Below are positions 1 to 5,004 of a DNA stretch of 6,439 bases, in pieces. The notes beneath the pieces were generated by a model. The model did no database searches, was not told the origin of the DNA, and was given only the letters and a program-made list of their open reading frames with translations. Position numbers and translations under genes: made by a program. Origin of the DNA: Desulfobacteraceae bacterium (GTDB taxonomy: Bacteria > Desulfobacterota > Desulfobacteria > Desulfobacterales > JAUWMJ01). Where the stretch lies: positions 1 through 6,439 of the forward strand of contig JAUWOH010000183.1 of NCBI GenBank assembly GCA_030612225.1. Direction: 5' to 3'. Position 1 is the stretch's first letter. Every line of letters starts with the position of its first letter.

Positions 1-2105
1 TGGCCGGCCTTTCAAAGGCAAAAATTAATACGCATGGGACGGATAATATTCCTGATGGCTCTATAATTTTTGTTATAAATCATTTTACAAGAATTGAAAC
101 GCTCCTTATGCCGTACCATATCTTTAAACTAACAAAGGCTCCGGTATGGTCTCTGGCTGATTACGGACTGTTTAAGGGAGCACTGGGTACTTTCCTTGAT
201 ATGGTAGGTGCTGTTTCTACTAAAGACCCGGACAGGGATAGGCTTATCGTGAAAAGCCTTCTTACAGGAGAGGCTTCCTGGATAATTTTTCCCGAAGGAA
301 GGATGGTTAAAAATAAAAAAATAATAGAAAAGGGGCGCTTCATGATTTCATATGCGGGCGGTAAACACCCCCCGCATACCGGTGCTGCTACCCTGGCCCT
401 GAGAACCGAATTTTACAGGCAGCGCCTGGCAAAAATGGCCAAAGAAGCTCCTGAAGAAGCAAAATATATAATGGATCTTTTTAAAATAGATTCCATTGAG
501 CCCGTATTGGAAAAAAATACATATATTGTTCCTGTAAACTTAACTTATTATCCGATCAGAGCCAGGGAAAATATTTTAAGCAATCTGGCTCTTAGTAAGG
601 TCGAAGGCATTTCTGAACGTGTGATAGAAGAGATTATGACTGAAGGCACAATGCTTCTTTCCGGAGTTGATGTTGACATTCGATTTGGTGAACCTATCTC
701 GATAAAAGAATATGTTCAATGCAAAGCTATAGCCAAGGATATTTCAAAAAAGCAAAGAATAAAATTTGATGATAAGCTTCCTTCTTTGCGGAGAATGCGG
801 AAAGAAGCTTTAAAGATTATGCAGCGCTATATGACGTCAATTTACTCTTTGACAACAGTTAATCACGATCATTTATTTGCTTCAATGCTCAGGATGATTC
901 CCAGAAAAAAAATCGATCCTGACGATCTGAAAAGAAGAGTATTTCTTGCAACAACCTTTATCAGGGGCACAACAGGTTTCTATCTCCATAAAAGCTTAGC
1001 AGATGAACAGGTTCATCTGCTTACAGACGATCGCTTCAATAAACTTGCCGGTTTTATAGAAATTGCCCTTGAAAAGGGTATTTTAACGAAAAAGGGAGAG
1101 ACGTTGATTAAAGACCGGTCAAAATTCTCTTCTCCTTACGATTTTCATCGTACACGAATAGATAATCCTATAGAAGTTATGGCAAATGCTGTTGAGCCGC
1201 TCATAATGCTTCAAAGCAAAATTCGTAAGCTTGCCCGGCAGCCCGGCTTCTGGATAAAGCGCAAAGTTGCTGGATATCTGATTAAAAAGGCCCTCTATGA
1301 ATATGAAGAAGACTACAACAAATTTTACGTGGAAGGTGAATCCAAGAAAAAAGATGTAGGGATGCCACATCTTATTAAAGGGAGATCCCGGGATATGGGA
1401 GTTCTTCTCATTCATGGGTATATGGCCGCTCCACCTGAGGTAAAAGAGCTTGCAGACTATCTTGGGCGAAAAGGACTATGGGTATATGTGCCAAGGGTTA
1501 AAGGTCACGGTACTTCTCCTGAAGATCTTGCTGTGCGATCATATAAGAACTGGATTGAGTCAGTTGATGACGGGTATGCCATAATAGACAGCCTTTGTAA
1601 AAGAGTTGTAGTCGGAGGATTTTCCAACGGTGCCGGTCTTGCGCTTGATCTGGCGGCCAGGGTTAAAAATATTGAAGGTGTTTTTGCTGTTTGCCCCCCT
1701 TTAAGGCTTCAAGATTTCTCAACAAGGTTTGTACCTGCCGTAGATGTCTGGAACAAGTTGATGAACAGGGTTCATCTGGATGATGCCAAAATGGAATTTG
1801 TTGAAAACGACCCGGAAAATCCTCATATAAACTATCTGCGCAATCCGATTTCCGGTGTGAGAGAACTTGTGCGCCTCATGGATGCAGTTGAACCAAAATT
1901 GGCCGATATTAAGGTGCCTGCTCTTGTAATCCAGTCACTTGGAGATCCTGTCGTCAACCCGAAAGGTTCGAGAAGGATCTTTGATCTTCTTGGTTCAAAA
2001 GATAAGGAATATATCCTTTTTAATTTTGAGCGCCACGGCATATTATTAGCTGATGGCGCAAAAAGGGTGCATAAAGCCATATGGGATTTTATTAAGCATC
2101 TGTAA
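1..2105 (+). CDS. PlsC-type acyltransferase fused to C-terminal alpha/beta hydrolase (5' partial)
   Basis: Likely bifunctional lipid enzyme: an N-terminal glycerolipid-type acyltransferase followed by a serine hydrolase. The frame is open from base 3 to TAA at 2103-2105, so the gene starts left of the window; the first ATG (108) is not the start because the acyltransferase block I, NHFTRIE, is encoded at 78-98, before it. Numbering from the Met at 108: block III FPEG at 61-64, a VPVNLTYYP strand at about 141-149, a helical linker at about 260-425, then the hydrolase at about 428-665 with oxyanion motif LIHGY (434-438), nucleophile GFSNG (Ser506), acid Asp613 (LGDP) and His643 (ERHG), a complete triad. 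Block I is H-x4-E rather than the usual H-x4-D. Family knowledge: PlsC proteins acylate lysophosphatidate-like acceptors at the inner membrane; Est30-like hydrolases cleave carboxyl esters. Substrates here are unknown. Repeats follow and no gene is closely coupled downstream. The fold calls are firm; the joint role is inference. Confidence 0.87.
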   Translation, partial: AGLSKAKINTHGTDNIPDGSIIFVINHFTRIETLLMPYHIFKLTKAPVWSLADYGLFKGALGTFLDMVGAVSTKDPDRDRLIVKSLLTGEASWIIFPEGRMVKNKKIIEKGRFMISYAGGKHPPHTGAATLALRTEFYRQRLAKMAKEAPEEAKYIMDLFKIDSIEPVLEKNTYIVPVNLTYYPIRARENILSNLALSKVEGISERVIEEIMTEGTMLLSGVDVDIRFGEPISIKEYVQCKAIAKDISKKQRIKFDDKLPSLRRMRKEALKIMQRYMTSIYSLTTVNHDHLFASMLRMIPRKKIDPDDLKRRVFLATTFIRGTTGFYLHKSLADEQVHLLTDDRFNKLAGFIEIALEKGILTKKGETLIKDRSKFSSPYDFHRTRIDNPIEVMANAVEPLIMLQSKIRKLARQPGFWIKRKVAGYLIKKALYEYEEDYNKFYVEGESKKKDVGMPHLIKGRSRDMGVLLIHGYMAAPPEVKELADYLGRKGLWVYVPRVKGHGTSPEDLAVRSYKNWIESVDDGYAIIDSLCKRVVVGGFSNGAGLALDLAARVKNIEGVFAVCPPLRLQDFSTRFVPAVDVWNKLMNRVHLDDAKMEFVENDPENPHINYLRNPISGVRELVRLMDAVEPKLADIKVPALVIQSLGDPVVNPKGSRRIFDLLGSKDKEYILFNFERHGILLADGAKRVHKAIWDFIKHL

Positions 2106-2159
2106 AGGTAATCTGACAGTCTGAGTACTTGCTTGGGTTTTATATTTTTGTATCCGTTA

Positions 2160-2199
2160 CACGCACATTCGGAACAAAAAGGTCGCACAATCTCCGACC
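2160..2199 (+). other. Flank able to pair with the left arm of the neighbouring hairpin
   Basis: This 40-base stretch lies between the acyltransferase gene and the long hairpin. CACGCACAT (2160-2168) is a perfect complement of ATGTGCGTG (2224-2232), and GGTCGCA (2181-2187) of TGCGACC (2238-2244), both inside the hairpin's left arm. GGTCG (2181-2185) can also close a small local stem with CGACC (2195-2199). The two long-range pairings cross each other, so they cannot nest together, and each competes with the 2200-2308 hairpin. The matches are seen directly; an alternative-fold switch is inference. Shuffled repeat debris is the other explanation. Confidence 0.4.
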
Positions 2200-2308
2200 T
2201 GTAAGCGTTCACAGGTGCTGCAGATGTGCGTGATCATTGCGACCAGCTATAGTCTGCTATGCTGGTTGCCCTGATCGCGTGCAGATGCGGTGCCTGTGAA
2301 CGCTTACA
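2200..2308 (+). repeat. 109-nt hairpin: unbulged 48-bp inverted repeat
   Basis: The arms begin with a perfect 16-bp match (TGTAAGCGTTCACAGG against CCTGTGAACGCTTACA) and continue symmetrically inward: base i pairs with base 4508-i for all 48 positions from 2200 to 2247, without a bulge. There are 37 Watson-Crick pairs, 7 G.T pairs (at 2216, 2217, 2219, 2227, 2228, 2231 and 2241) and 4 mismatches (2223, 2224, 2237, 2238), around a 13-nt loop (2248-2260). Every transition-type change is G.T on the plus strand and none is A.C, as expected if plus-strand RNA or single-stranded DNA folds. It is probably a dispersed palindromic element (REP or MITE-like) rather than a known RNA family; I do not recognise it as a tRNA, riboswitch or CRISPR. 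No transposase is nearby. Confidence 0.85.
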
Positions 2309-2326
2309 TATTTTTATTGATTTTTA
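2200..2326 (+). terminator. Possible terminator of the acyltransferase/hydrolase gene
   Basis: The long hairpin begins 94 bases after the TAA and is followed by a T-rich run (TATTTTTATTGATTTTT, 2310-2326). A strong plus-strand hairpin followed by U-rich RNA is the layout of an intrinsic terminator. The stem is far longer than usual and the U tract is interrupted, so termination may be a by-product of the repeat. Confidence 0.35.
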
Positions 2327-2344
2327 GGCAGGATATAGGGTAGG

Positions 2345-2466
2345 GGATGCTGGGTGCTGGATGCTACAACAGGCTTCGCTTTTAGCTACGCCCTGGCAAG
2401 CGTTACTGGAAGCCTGGCTTGCCAGGGCGTAGCTTGGGAAGCGAAGCCTGGTCGATACTGGATACC
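2345..2466. repeat. Degenerate heptamer array GGATRCT, split by a palindrome
   Basis: Three heptamers lie at 2345-2365 (GGATGCT, GGGTGCT, GGATGCT) and two more at 2453-2466 (CGATACT, GGATACC), on the same strand. The 2370-2450 palindrome sits between them, as though it had inserted into, or grown within, a short tandem array. The array has no coding potential; a short open frame across it is just repeat sequence. Confidence 0.55.
2370..2450. repeat. 81-nt palindrome with 32-bp stem
   Basis: The left arm (2370-2401, starting CAGGCTTCGCTT and ending in GCTACGCCCTGGCAAGC) pairs with the right arm (2417-2450). The pairing is 14 bp, then a two-base bulge on the right (2435-2436), then 18 perfect bp; only 2382 and 2383 form G.T pairs. 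The loop is 15 nt (2402-2416). The inner-arm word GCTTGCCARGGCGTAGC recurs with one mismatch at 3373-3389 beyond the doxX-like gene, so this is a dispersed repeat family. No T-run follows on either side, which argues against an intrinsic terminator. Confidence 0.8.
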
Positions 2467-2520
2467 AAATGATAAATTGCCAATTAATAAATTTGATGGC
2501 ATCGTAAAAAGTCATAGTTC

Positions 2521-2613
2521 CGTCACTCCGGCGAAAGCCGGAGTCCAGAAGCTATTGAAATGACTGGATAGCGCCAAATGCTTCACTACGTGCCCGGTTT
2601 TCGGCGGAATAAC
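2521..2613. repeat. Degenerate CGTCATTCC...GGAATGACG-type palindromic repeat
   Basis: ACTCCGGC-GAAA-GCCGGAGT (2525-2544) is a perfect 8-bp stem closed by a GNRA-type loop. TCCAG (2544-2548) and CTGGA (2564-2568) form the next stem. The sequence at 2594-2613 is an inverted, decayed copy of 2522-2541 (16 of 20 match). This follows the plan of the widespread proteobacterial repeat CGTCATTCCxGCGAAAGC...ATGACG; the family assignment is from memory. It is nested inside the 2489-2836 segment. Confidence 0.6.
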
Positions 2614-2678
2614 AACAAAATACATTTAAGACTTTTAATAAGACCGTCAAATCTAATGGATTAGTAAAAATATCACCG

Positions 2679-2696
2679 GATGGCTAAGTAGAAAGT
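2679..2696 (+). repeat. Internal degenerate copy of the segment-end word
   Basis: GATGGCTAAGTAGAAAGT matches 2495-2512 (GATGGCATCGTAAAAAGT) at 14 of 18 positions in the same orientation. Together with the right end (GCCATC at 2825-2830) it could delimit a shorter unit of about 150 bp holding the 2736-2797 hairpin. Confidence 0.35.
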
Positions 2697-2706
2697 TTCA
2701 TATACC

Positions 2707-2725
2707 CCCGCTAAAAATCAGCGGG
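2707..2725. repeat. Small hairpin CCCGCT/AGCGGG
   Basis: A perfect 6-bp stem (2707-2712 with 2720-2725) encloses a 7-nt loop. No U-run follows on the plus strand and no minus-strand gene enters from the right, so it is not called a terminator. Confidence 0.4.
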
Positions 2726-2735
2726 ATAAAAAGGC

Positions 2736-2797
2736 GCAGTGGTTTTTCAGAGACGAGGCAATACATGTAGTATGCCGAGTTTCTGAAAAACCGCTGT
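2736..2797. repeat. Hairpin with 16-bp outer stem inside the MITE-like segment
   Basis: Bases 2736-2751 pair with 2782-2797: 14 Watson-Crick pairs plus G.T at 2736 and 2740. The core is GGTTTTTCAGA against TCTGAAAAACC. Further in, GGCAATAC and GTATGCC form a stem with one bulged base around ATGTA. The hairpin lies about 50 bases upstream of the doxX-like start, so it would sit in the leader RNA if transcription begins further upstream. Confidence 0.6.
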
Positions 2798-2836
2798 AAC
2801 GCAGTAGATGGAACTTTTTACGACGCCATCAAATTT

Positions 2837-2842
2837 GGAGGG
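2837..2842 (+). promoter_or_regulatory. Ribosome binding site of the doxX-like gene
   Basis: GGAGGG lies four bases before the ATG at 2847. It selects that ATG over the in-frame ATG at 2808, whose first codons are the inverted-repeat sequence and which has no Shine-Dalgarno match. The site starts on the base right after the MITE-like segment ends. Confidence 0.8.
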
Positions 2843-2846
2843 AAAA

Positions 2847-3266
2847 ATGTTTTTTAATTCTCAGGAAAGAAAAATCAATTTTGGCCTGCTGGTTATGCGC
2901 GTTGGTTTGGCTGTAATGCTTTTAATACACTCTACGCCGGTATTGTTTGGGGGGGCTGCCCAGTGGAAAAGAATAGGGACTGGTTTAAGCTTTATAAATA
3001 TCGGCTTACCTCCGGAAGTAATAGGTTTTGTTGTTATGCTTCTGGAATCACTCGGCGCACTTAGCCTGTTATTCGGCTATTTGTTCAGGACATTTGGCAT
3101 TATTCTGGCGGTACTTTATTGTCTCTATTTCTTTAATTTTTACAACATTGGCTACAGAACGTTGATGTTGTATTCCTTAAGCCTTGCTTCGGTTTTTATC
3201 GGTTTTGTGAATACCGGACCAGGACGATATTCAATAGCGGTGAAACTGGAGAAAAGAAACAGGTAA
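2847..3266 (+). CDS. DoxX-like integral membrane protein
   Basis: 139 residues with four predicted membrane helices at about 12-34, 57-77, 79-98 and 105-121. The family pattern is visible: an N-terminal LLVMRVGLAVMLLIH helix, a W-K-R-I-G loop (40-44) preceding a Gly/Pro turn (GLPPEV), the ESLGALSLL helix, and the C-terminal GPGRYSI motif (124-130). The start is ATG 2847, supported by GGAGGG. DoxX-family proteins are small inner-membrane proteins; members have been linked to quinone-dependent oxidoreductases and redox stress, but most, including this one, have no defined substrate. Repeats flank it on both sides and there is no close same-strand gene, so it is probably transcribed alone. I saw no clear promoter in the repeat segment upstream. 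The family call is fairly sure; the function is unknown. Confidence 0.82.
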   Translation: MFFNSQERKINFGLLVMRVGLAVMLLIHSTPVLFGGAAQWKRIGTGLSFINIGLPPEVIGFVVMLLESLGALSLLFGYLFRTFGIILAVLYCLYFFNFYNIGYRTLMLYSLSLASVFIGFVNTGPGRYSIAVKLEKRNR

Positions 3267-3340
3267 GGGCTGAAGCCGAGCGCTCTGCTTGAAGAGCACT
3301 GCGTTTGATGAGCGCTTCGCTTTAGGATATTTTTAAAAGC

Positions 3341-3369
3341 CTCAAGTCCTGAAAGGACGCTCTTCAAAG
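3341..3369 (+). repeat. Hairpin unit copy A, GTCCT-gaa-AGGAC
   Basis: A 5-bp stem (3346-3350 with 3354-3358) is followed by GCTCTTCAAAG. The 29-nt unit matches 3425-3453 at 20 of 29 positions. Confidence 0.5.
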
Positions 3370-3424
3370 CCCGCTTGCCAAGGCGTAGCCAAAAAGGCGA
3401 AGGGGGCCCTTGGAAGGGCTGCTC

Positions 3425-3453
3425 TTCGAGTCCCACAGGGACGCTCCTAAAGG
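3425..3453 (+). repeat. Hairpin unit copy B, GTCCC-aca-GGGAC
   Basis: This is the second copy of the unit. The closing stem pair is C-G here where copy A has T-A, a compensatory change that keeps the stem (3430-3434 with 3438-3442). It is followed by GCTCCTAAAGG. Confidence 0.5.
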
Positions 3454-3547
3454 CCTTTGGCAGCTCGATAATTGCGGGCACTGATATTTCAGATTAATCT
3501 TTATTGATATAAAAAGCACGAAAATAATTCTTAATGGTTTCTATGGT

Positions 3548-4801
3548 ATGAATTTTATCGCTATCATCATTCTGGCAGTCATTTTTGCTGAATTTATATT
3601 AAATTTCATTTCTGATTTATTAAACCTGAGGATGTTGCGAAACGAGCTTCCCGATGACTTTCGCGGTTGGTATGATGCGGATCGTTATCGTAAGTCACAG
3701 GAATATCTTAAGGTAAATACACGATTTGGATGGGTCGTTTCCGCCTTTGATTTGATTGTTTTTCTTATCTTCTGGTTTTCAAAGGGGTTCCCTTTTCTGG
3801 ATCGATGGGTTTATGGCTTAAACCAGGGCCCTGTTATAGACGGTATTATTTTTATTGGTGCTCTGGTGATTGTAAAAACAGTTATATCTCTTCCGTTCAG
3901 CATTTACTCAACATTCGTGATTGAGGAGCGCTTTGGTTTCAATAAAACAACATGGCCCACATTCATAAAAGATTTGATAAAAGGGTTGATACTGATAATA
4001 CTTCTCGGGGGGCCGATTCTTGCAGCAGTACTGGCATTTTTCGAATACGCCGGCCCGGGTGCATGGTTATATTGCTGGATTGCTGTTGCTTTGTACATGC
4101 TCGCCGCACAGTACATCGCACCGACCTGGATTATGCCTCTTTTCAATAAATTCACCATACTTGAAGACGGGAAACTCAAAGAGGCGCTTTTTTCTTATGC
4201 ACGTTCCATAGATTTTCCTTTAAAGAATGTTTTTGTAATGGACGGTTCAAGGCGTTCGAGCAAATCAAACGCCTTTTTTACTGGATTTGGCAAAAATAAA
4301 CGTATCGTTTTGTTCGACACTTTGATTAAGCGGCATACGGTTTCAGAGCTTGTGGCAGTGCTGGCCCATGAAATGGGGCATTACAAGAAAAAGCATATAA
4401 TGAAGTCACTGGTTTTGGGAATTATTCAAATAGGGCTGATGTTTTTTCTACTGTCTTTGTTCATTTCCTATCAGGGACTGTTCGATGCGTTCTTTATGGA
4501 TAAAAAATCTATTTATGCAGGCCTGATATTTTTCTCCCTGTTGTACTCCCCGGTTGAGCTGTTTATAGGTCTTTTTTTGCAGATTCGCTCACGAAAGAAT
4601 GAGTACGAGGCAGACAGGTTTTCCGTGGAAACTACTAAAGATTCGTATTCAATGGTGAGTGCATTAAAAAAGCTTTCCGTTCACAACCTTTCAAATCTTT
4701 TACCTCATCCCATGTATGTGTTTTTAAATTATTCTCATCCGCCGGTTTTAAAGAGGATAGAAGTGATAGAGAATATAGGCCATGTCGAAACGCAACAATA
4801 A
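3548..4801 (+). CDS. Ste24/CAAX-type M48 membrane zinc metalloprotease
   Basis: 417 residues, the usual length for bacterial Ste24-like proteins. An N-terminal multi-helix region (about 1-200, M48_N-like) precedes the M48 catalytic domain. Zinc site: HEMGH (His274, Glu275, His278) on a membrane helix, with third ligand Glu352 in SRKNEYEAD and conserved Asp356. Further family markers are SKSNAFFTGFG (238-248), VLFDTLI (254-260) and the C-terminal YSHPPVLKRI (395-404). Eukaryotic Ste24 trims CAAX-prenylated proteins; bacterial members more plausibly degrade or clip membrane proteins, as HtpX does, and the physiological substrate here is unknown. The start at 3548 is the first ATG after an in-frame stop at 3482-3484; ATGs at 3534 and 3543 are out of frame. 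No good Shine-Dalgarno precedes it, so initiation may be weak. It converges with the GTPase gene downstream. Confidence 0.92.
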   Translation: MNFIAIIILAVIFAEFILNFISDLLNLRMLRNELPDDFRGWYDADRYRKSQEYLKVNTRFGWVVSAFDLIVFLIFWFSKGFPFLDRWVYGLNQGPVIDGIIFIGALVIVKTVISLPFSIYSTFVIEERFGFNKTTWPTFIKDLIKGLILIILLGGPILAAVLAFFEYAGPGAWLYCWIAVALYMLAAQYIAPTWIMPLFNKFTILEDGKLKEALFSYARSIDFPLKNVFVMDGSRRSSKSNAFFTGFGKNKRIVLFDTLIKRHTVSELVAVLAHEMGHYKKKHIMKSLVLGIIQIGLMFFLLSLFISYQGLFDAFFMDKKSIYAGLIFFSLLYSPVELFIGLFLQIRSRKNEYEADRFSVETTKDSYSMVSALKKLSVHNLSNLLPHPMYVFLNYSHPPVLKRIEVIENIGHVETQQ

Positions 4802-4842
4802 GAAAGATTAGAAAGTCACTGGCCGGGCTTATTACAGAACAC

Positions 4843-4875
4843 GTTGAGTAGTTGAGTGGTTAAGTGGTTGAGTAG
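4843..4875 (+). repeat. Octamer array GTTRAGTN, forward copy
   Basis: Four consecutive octamers (4843, 4851, 4859, 4867) plus one base. Positions 1-3 and 5-7 are constant, position 4 is G or A, and position 8 is A or G. The array begins 41 bases after the protease stop. It is mirrored by the array at 4964-4999. Confidence 0.75.
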
Positions 4876-4963
4876 AAAAATAATTACTATTATTTTCAGA
4901 TGTTATGACTTTTAAACATCGAATGTCCAATTTTCAAATAAATAATAGATATGATCATTATAA

Positions 4964-4999
4964 CAACAACTTAACAACTCAACTACTTAACCACTTAAC
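4964..4999 (-). repeat. Octamer array GTTRAGTN, reverse copy
   Basis: Four octamers read on the minus strand from 4999 down to 4968, followed by a partial GTTG. The array starts five bases after the GTPase stop codon. Bases 4983-4999 pair with 4859-4875 over 17 bp (one G.T, at 4870), enclosing a 107-nt AT-rich loop. The two arrays face each other in the convergent spacer. Confidence 0.75.
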
Positions 5000-5004
5000 G
5001 AGGT

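Larger units (their letters stand above)
2489..2836. mobile_element. MITE-like segment bounded by 24-bp inverted repeats
   Basis: The left end (2489-2512, AAATTTGATGGCATCG followed by TAAAAAGT) and the right end (2813-2836) are inverted repeats matching at 23 of 24 positions; only base 2501 against 2824 differs. The enclosed 300 bp has no credible gene but several palindromes, so it is non-autonomous if mobile. The terminal AAATTT reads the same on both sides and could be a 6-bp target duplication, leaving GATGGC...GCCATC as the true ends; being self-complementary, it could equally belong to the inverted repeat. The right end stops directly against the ribosome binding site of the doxX-like gene. 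Mobility is inferred from structure only. Confidence 0.45.
3267..3547. repeat. Palindrome mosaic between the doxX-like and protease genes
   Basis: 281 bp with no credible gene; the opposite-strand frame here overlaps doxX and is repeat sequence. Visible pieces are GCTCT/AGAGC (3282-3297), two copies of a small hairpin unit (3341-3369 and 3425-3453), a copy of GCTTGCCARGGCGTAGC (3373-3389), GCCCTTGGAAGGGC (3407-3420) and CTTTAGGA (3320-3327) complementary to TCCTAAAG (3445-3452). TTGAAGAGC at 3289-3297 is complementary to 3359-3367 and, with one G.T pair, to 3421-3429. The last 70 bases (3480-3547) are AT-rich and free of repeats, so they probably carry the protease promoter, but no convincing -35/-10 pair stands out. 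Confidence 0.6.

Noticed and set aside
108..110. ATG at 108 as the start of the acyltransferase/hydrolase
   Set aside because: The frame is open back to the window edge and the catalytic block I motif NHFTRIE is encoded before this ATG.
2176..2199. Minus-strand terminator (GGTCG/CGACC stem followed by TTTTTG)
   Set aside because: No minus-strand gene lies to its right that it could end; the words are better explained as part of the 2160-2308 structure.
2200..2308. tRNA or known riboswitch
   Set aside because: It is a single long stem with no cloverleaf, no aptamer-like junctions, and lies after rather than before a gene with a close start.
2354..2563. 69-codon plus-strand open frame in the repeat spacer
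   Set aside because: It runs through the heptamer array, both arms of a palindrome and a further repeat; no ribosome site and no protein-like pattern.
2808..2846. ATG at 2808 as the start of the doxX-like protein
   Set aside because: The added residues are translated inverted-repeat sequence, and the strong GGAGGG favours ATG 2847.
3152..3481. 109-codon minus-strand open frame
   Set aside because: Antisense to the end of the doxX-like gene and then translated palindrome mosaic; a shadow frame.
4843..4999. CRISPR array or plasmid iterons
   Set aside because: The units are 8 bp, contiguous without spacers, inverted in two blocks, and no cas or replication gene is present.
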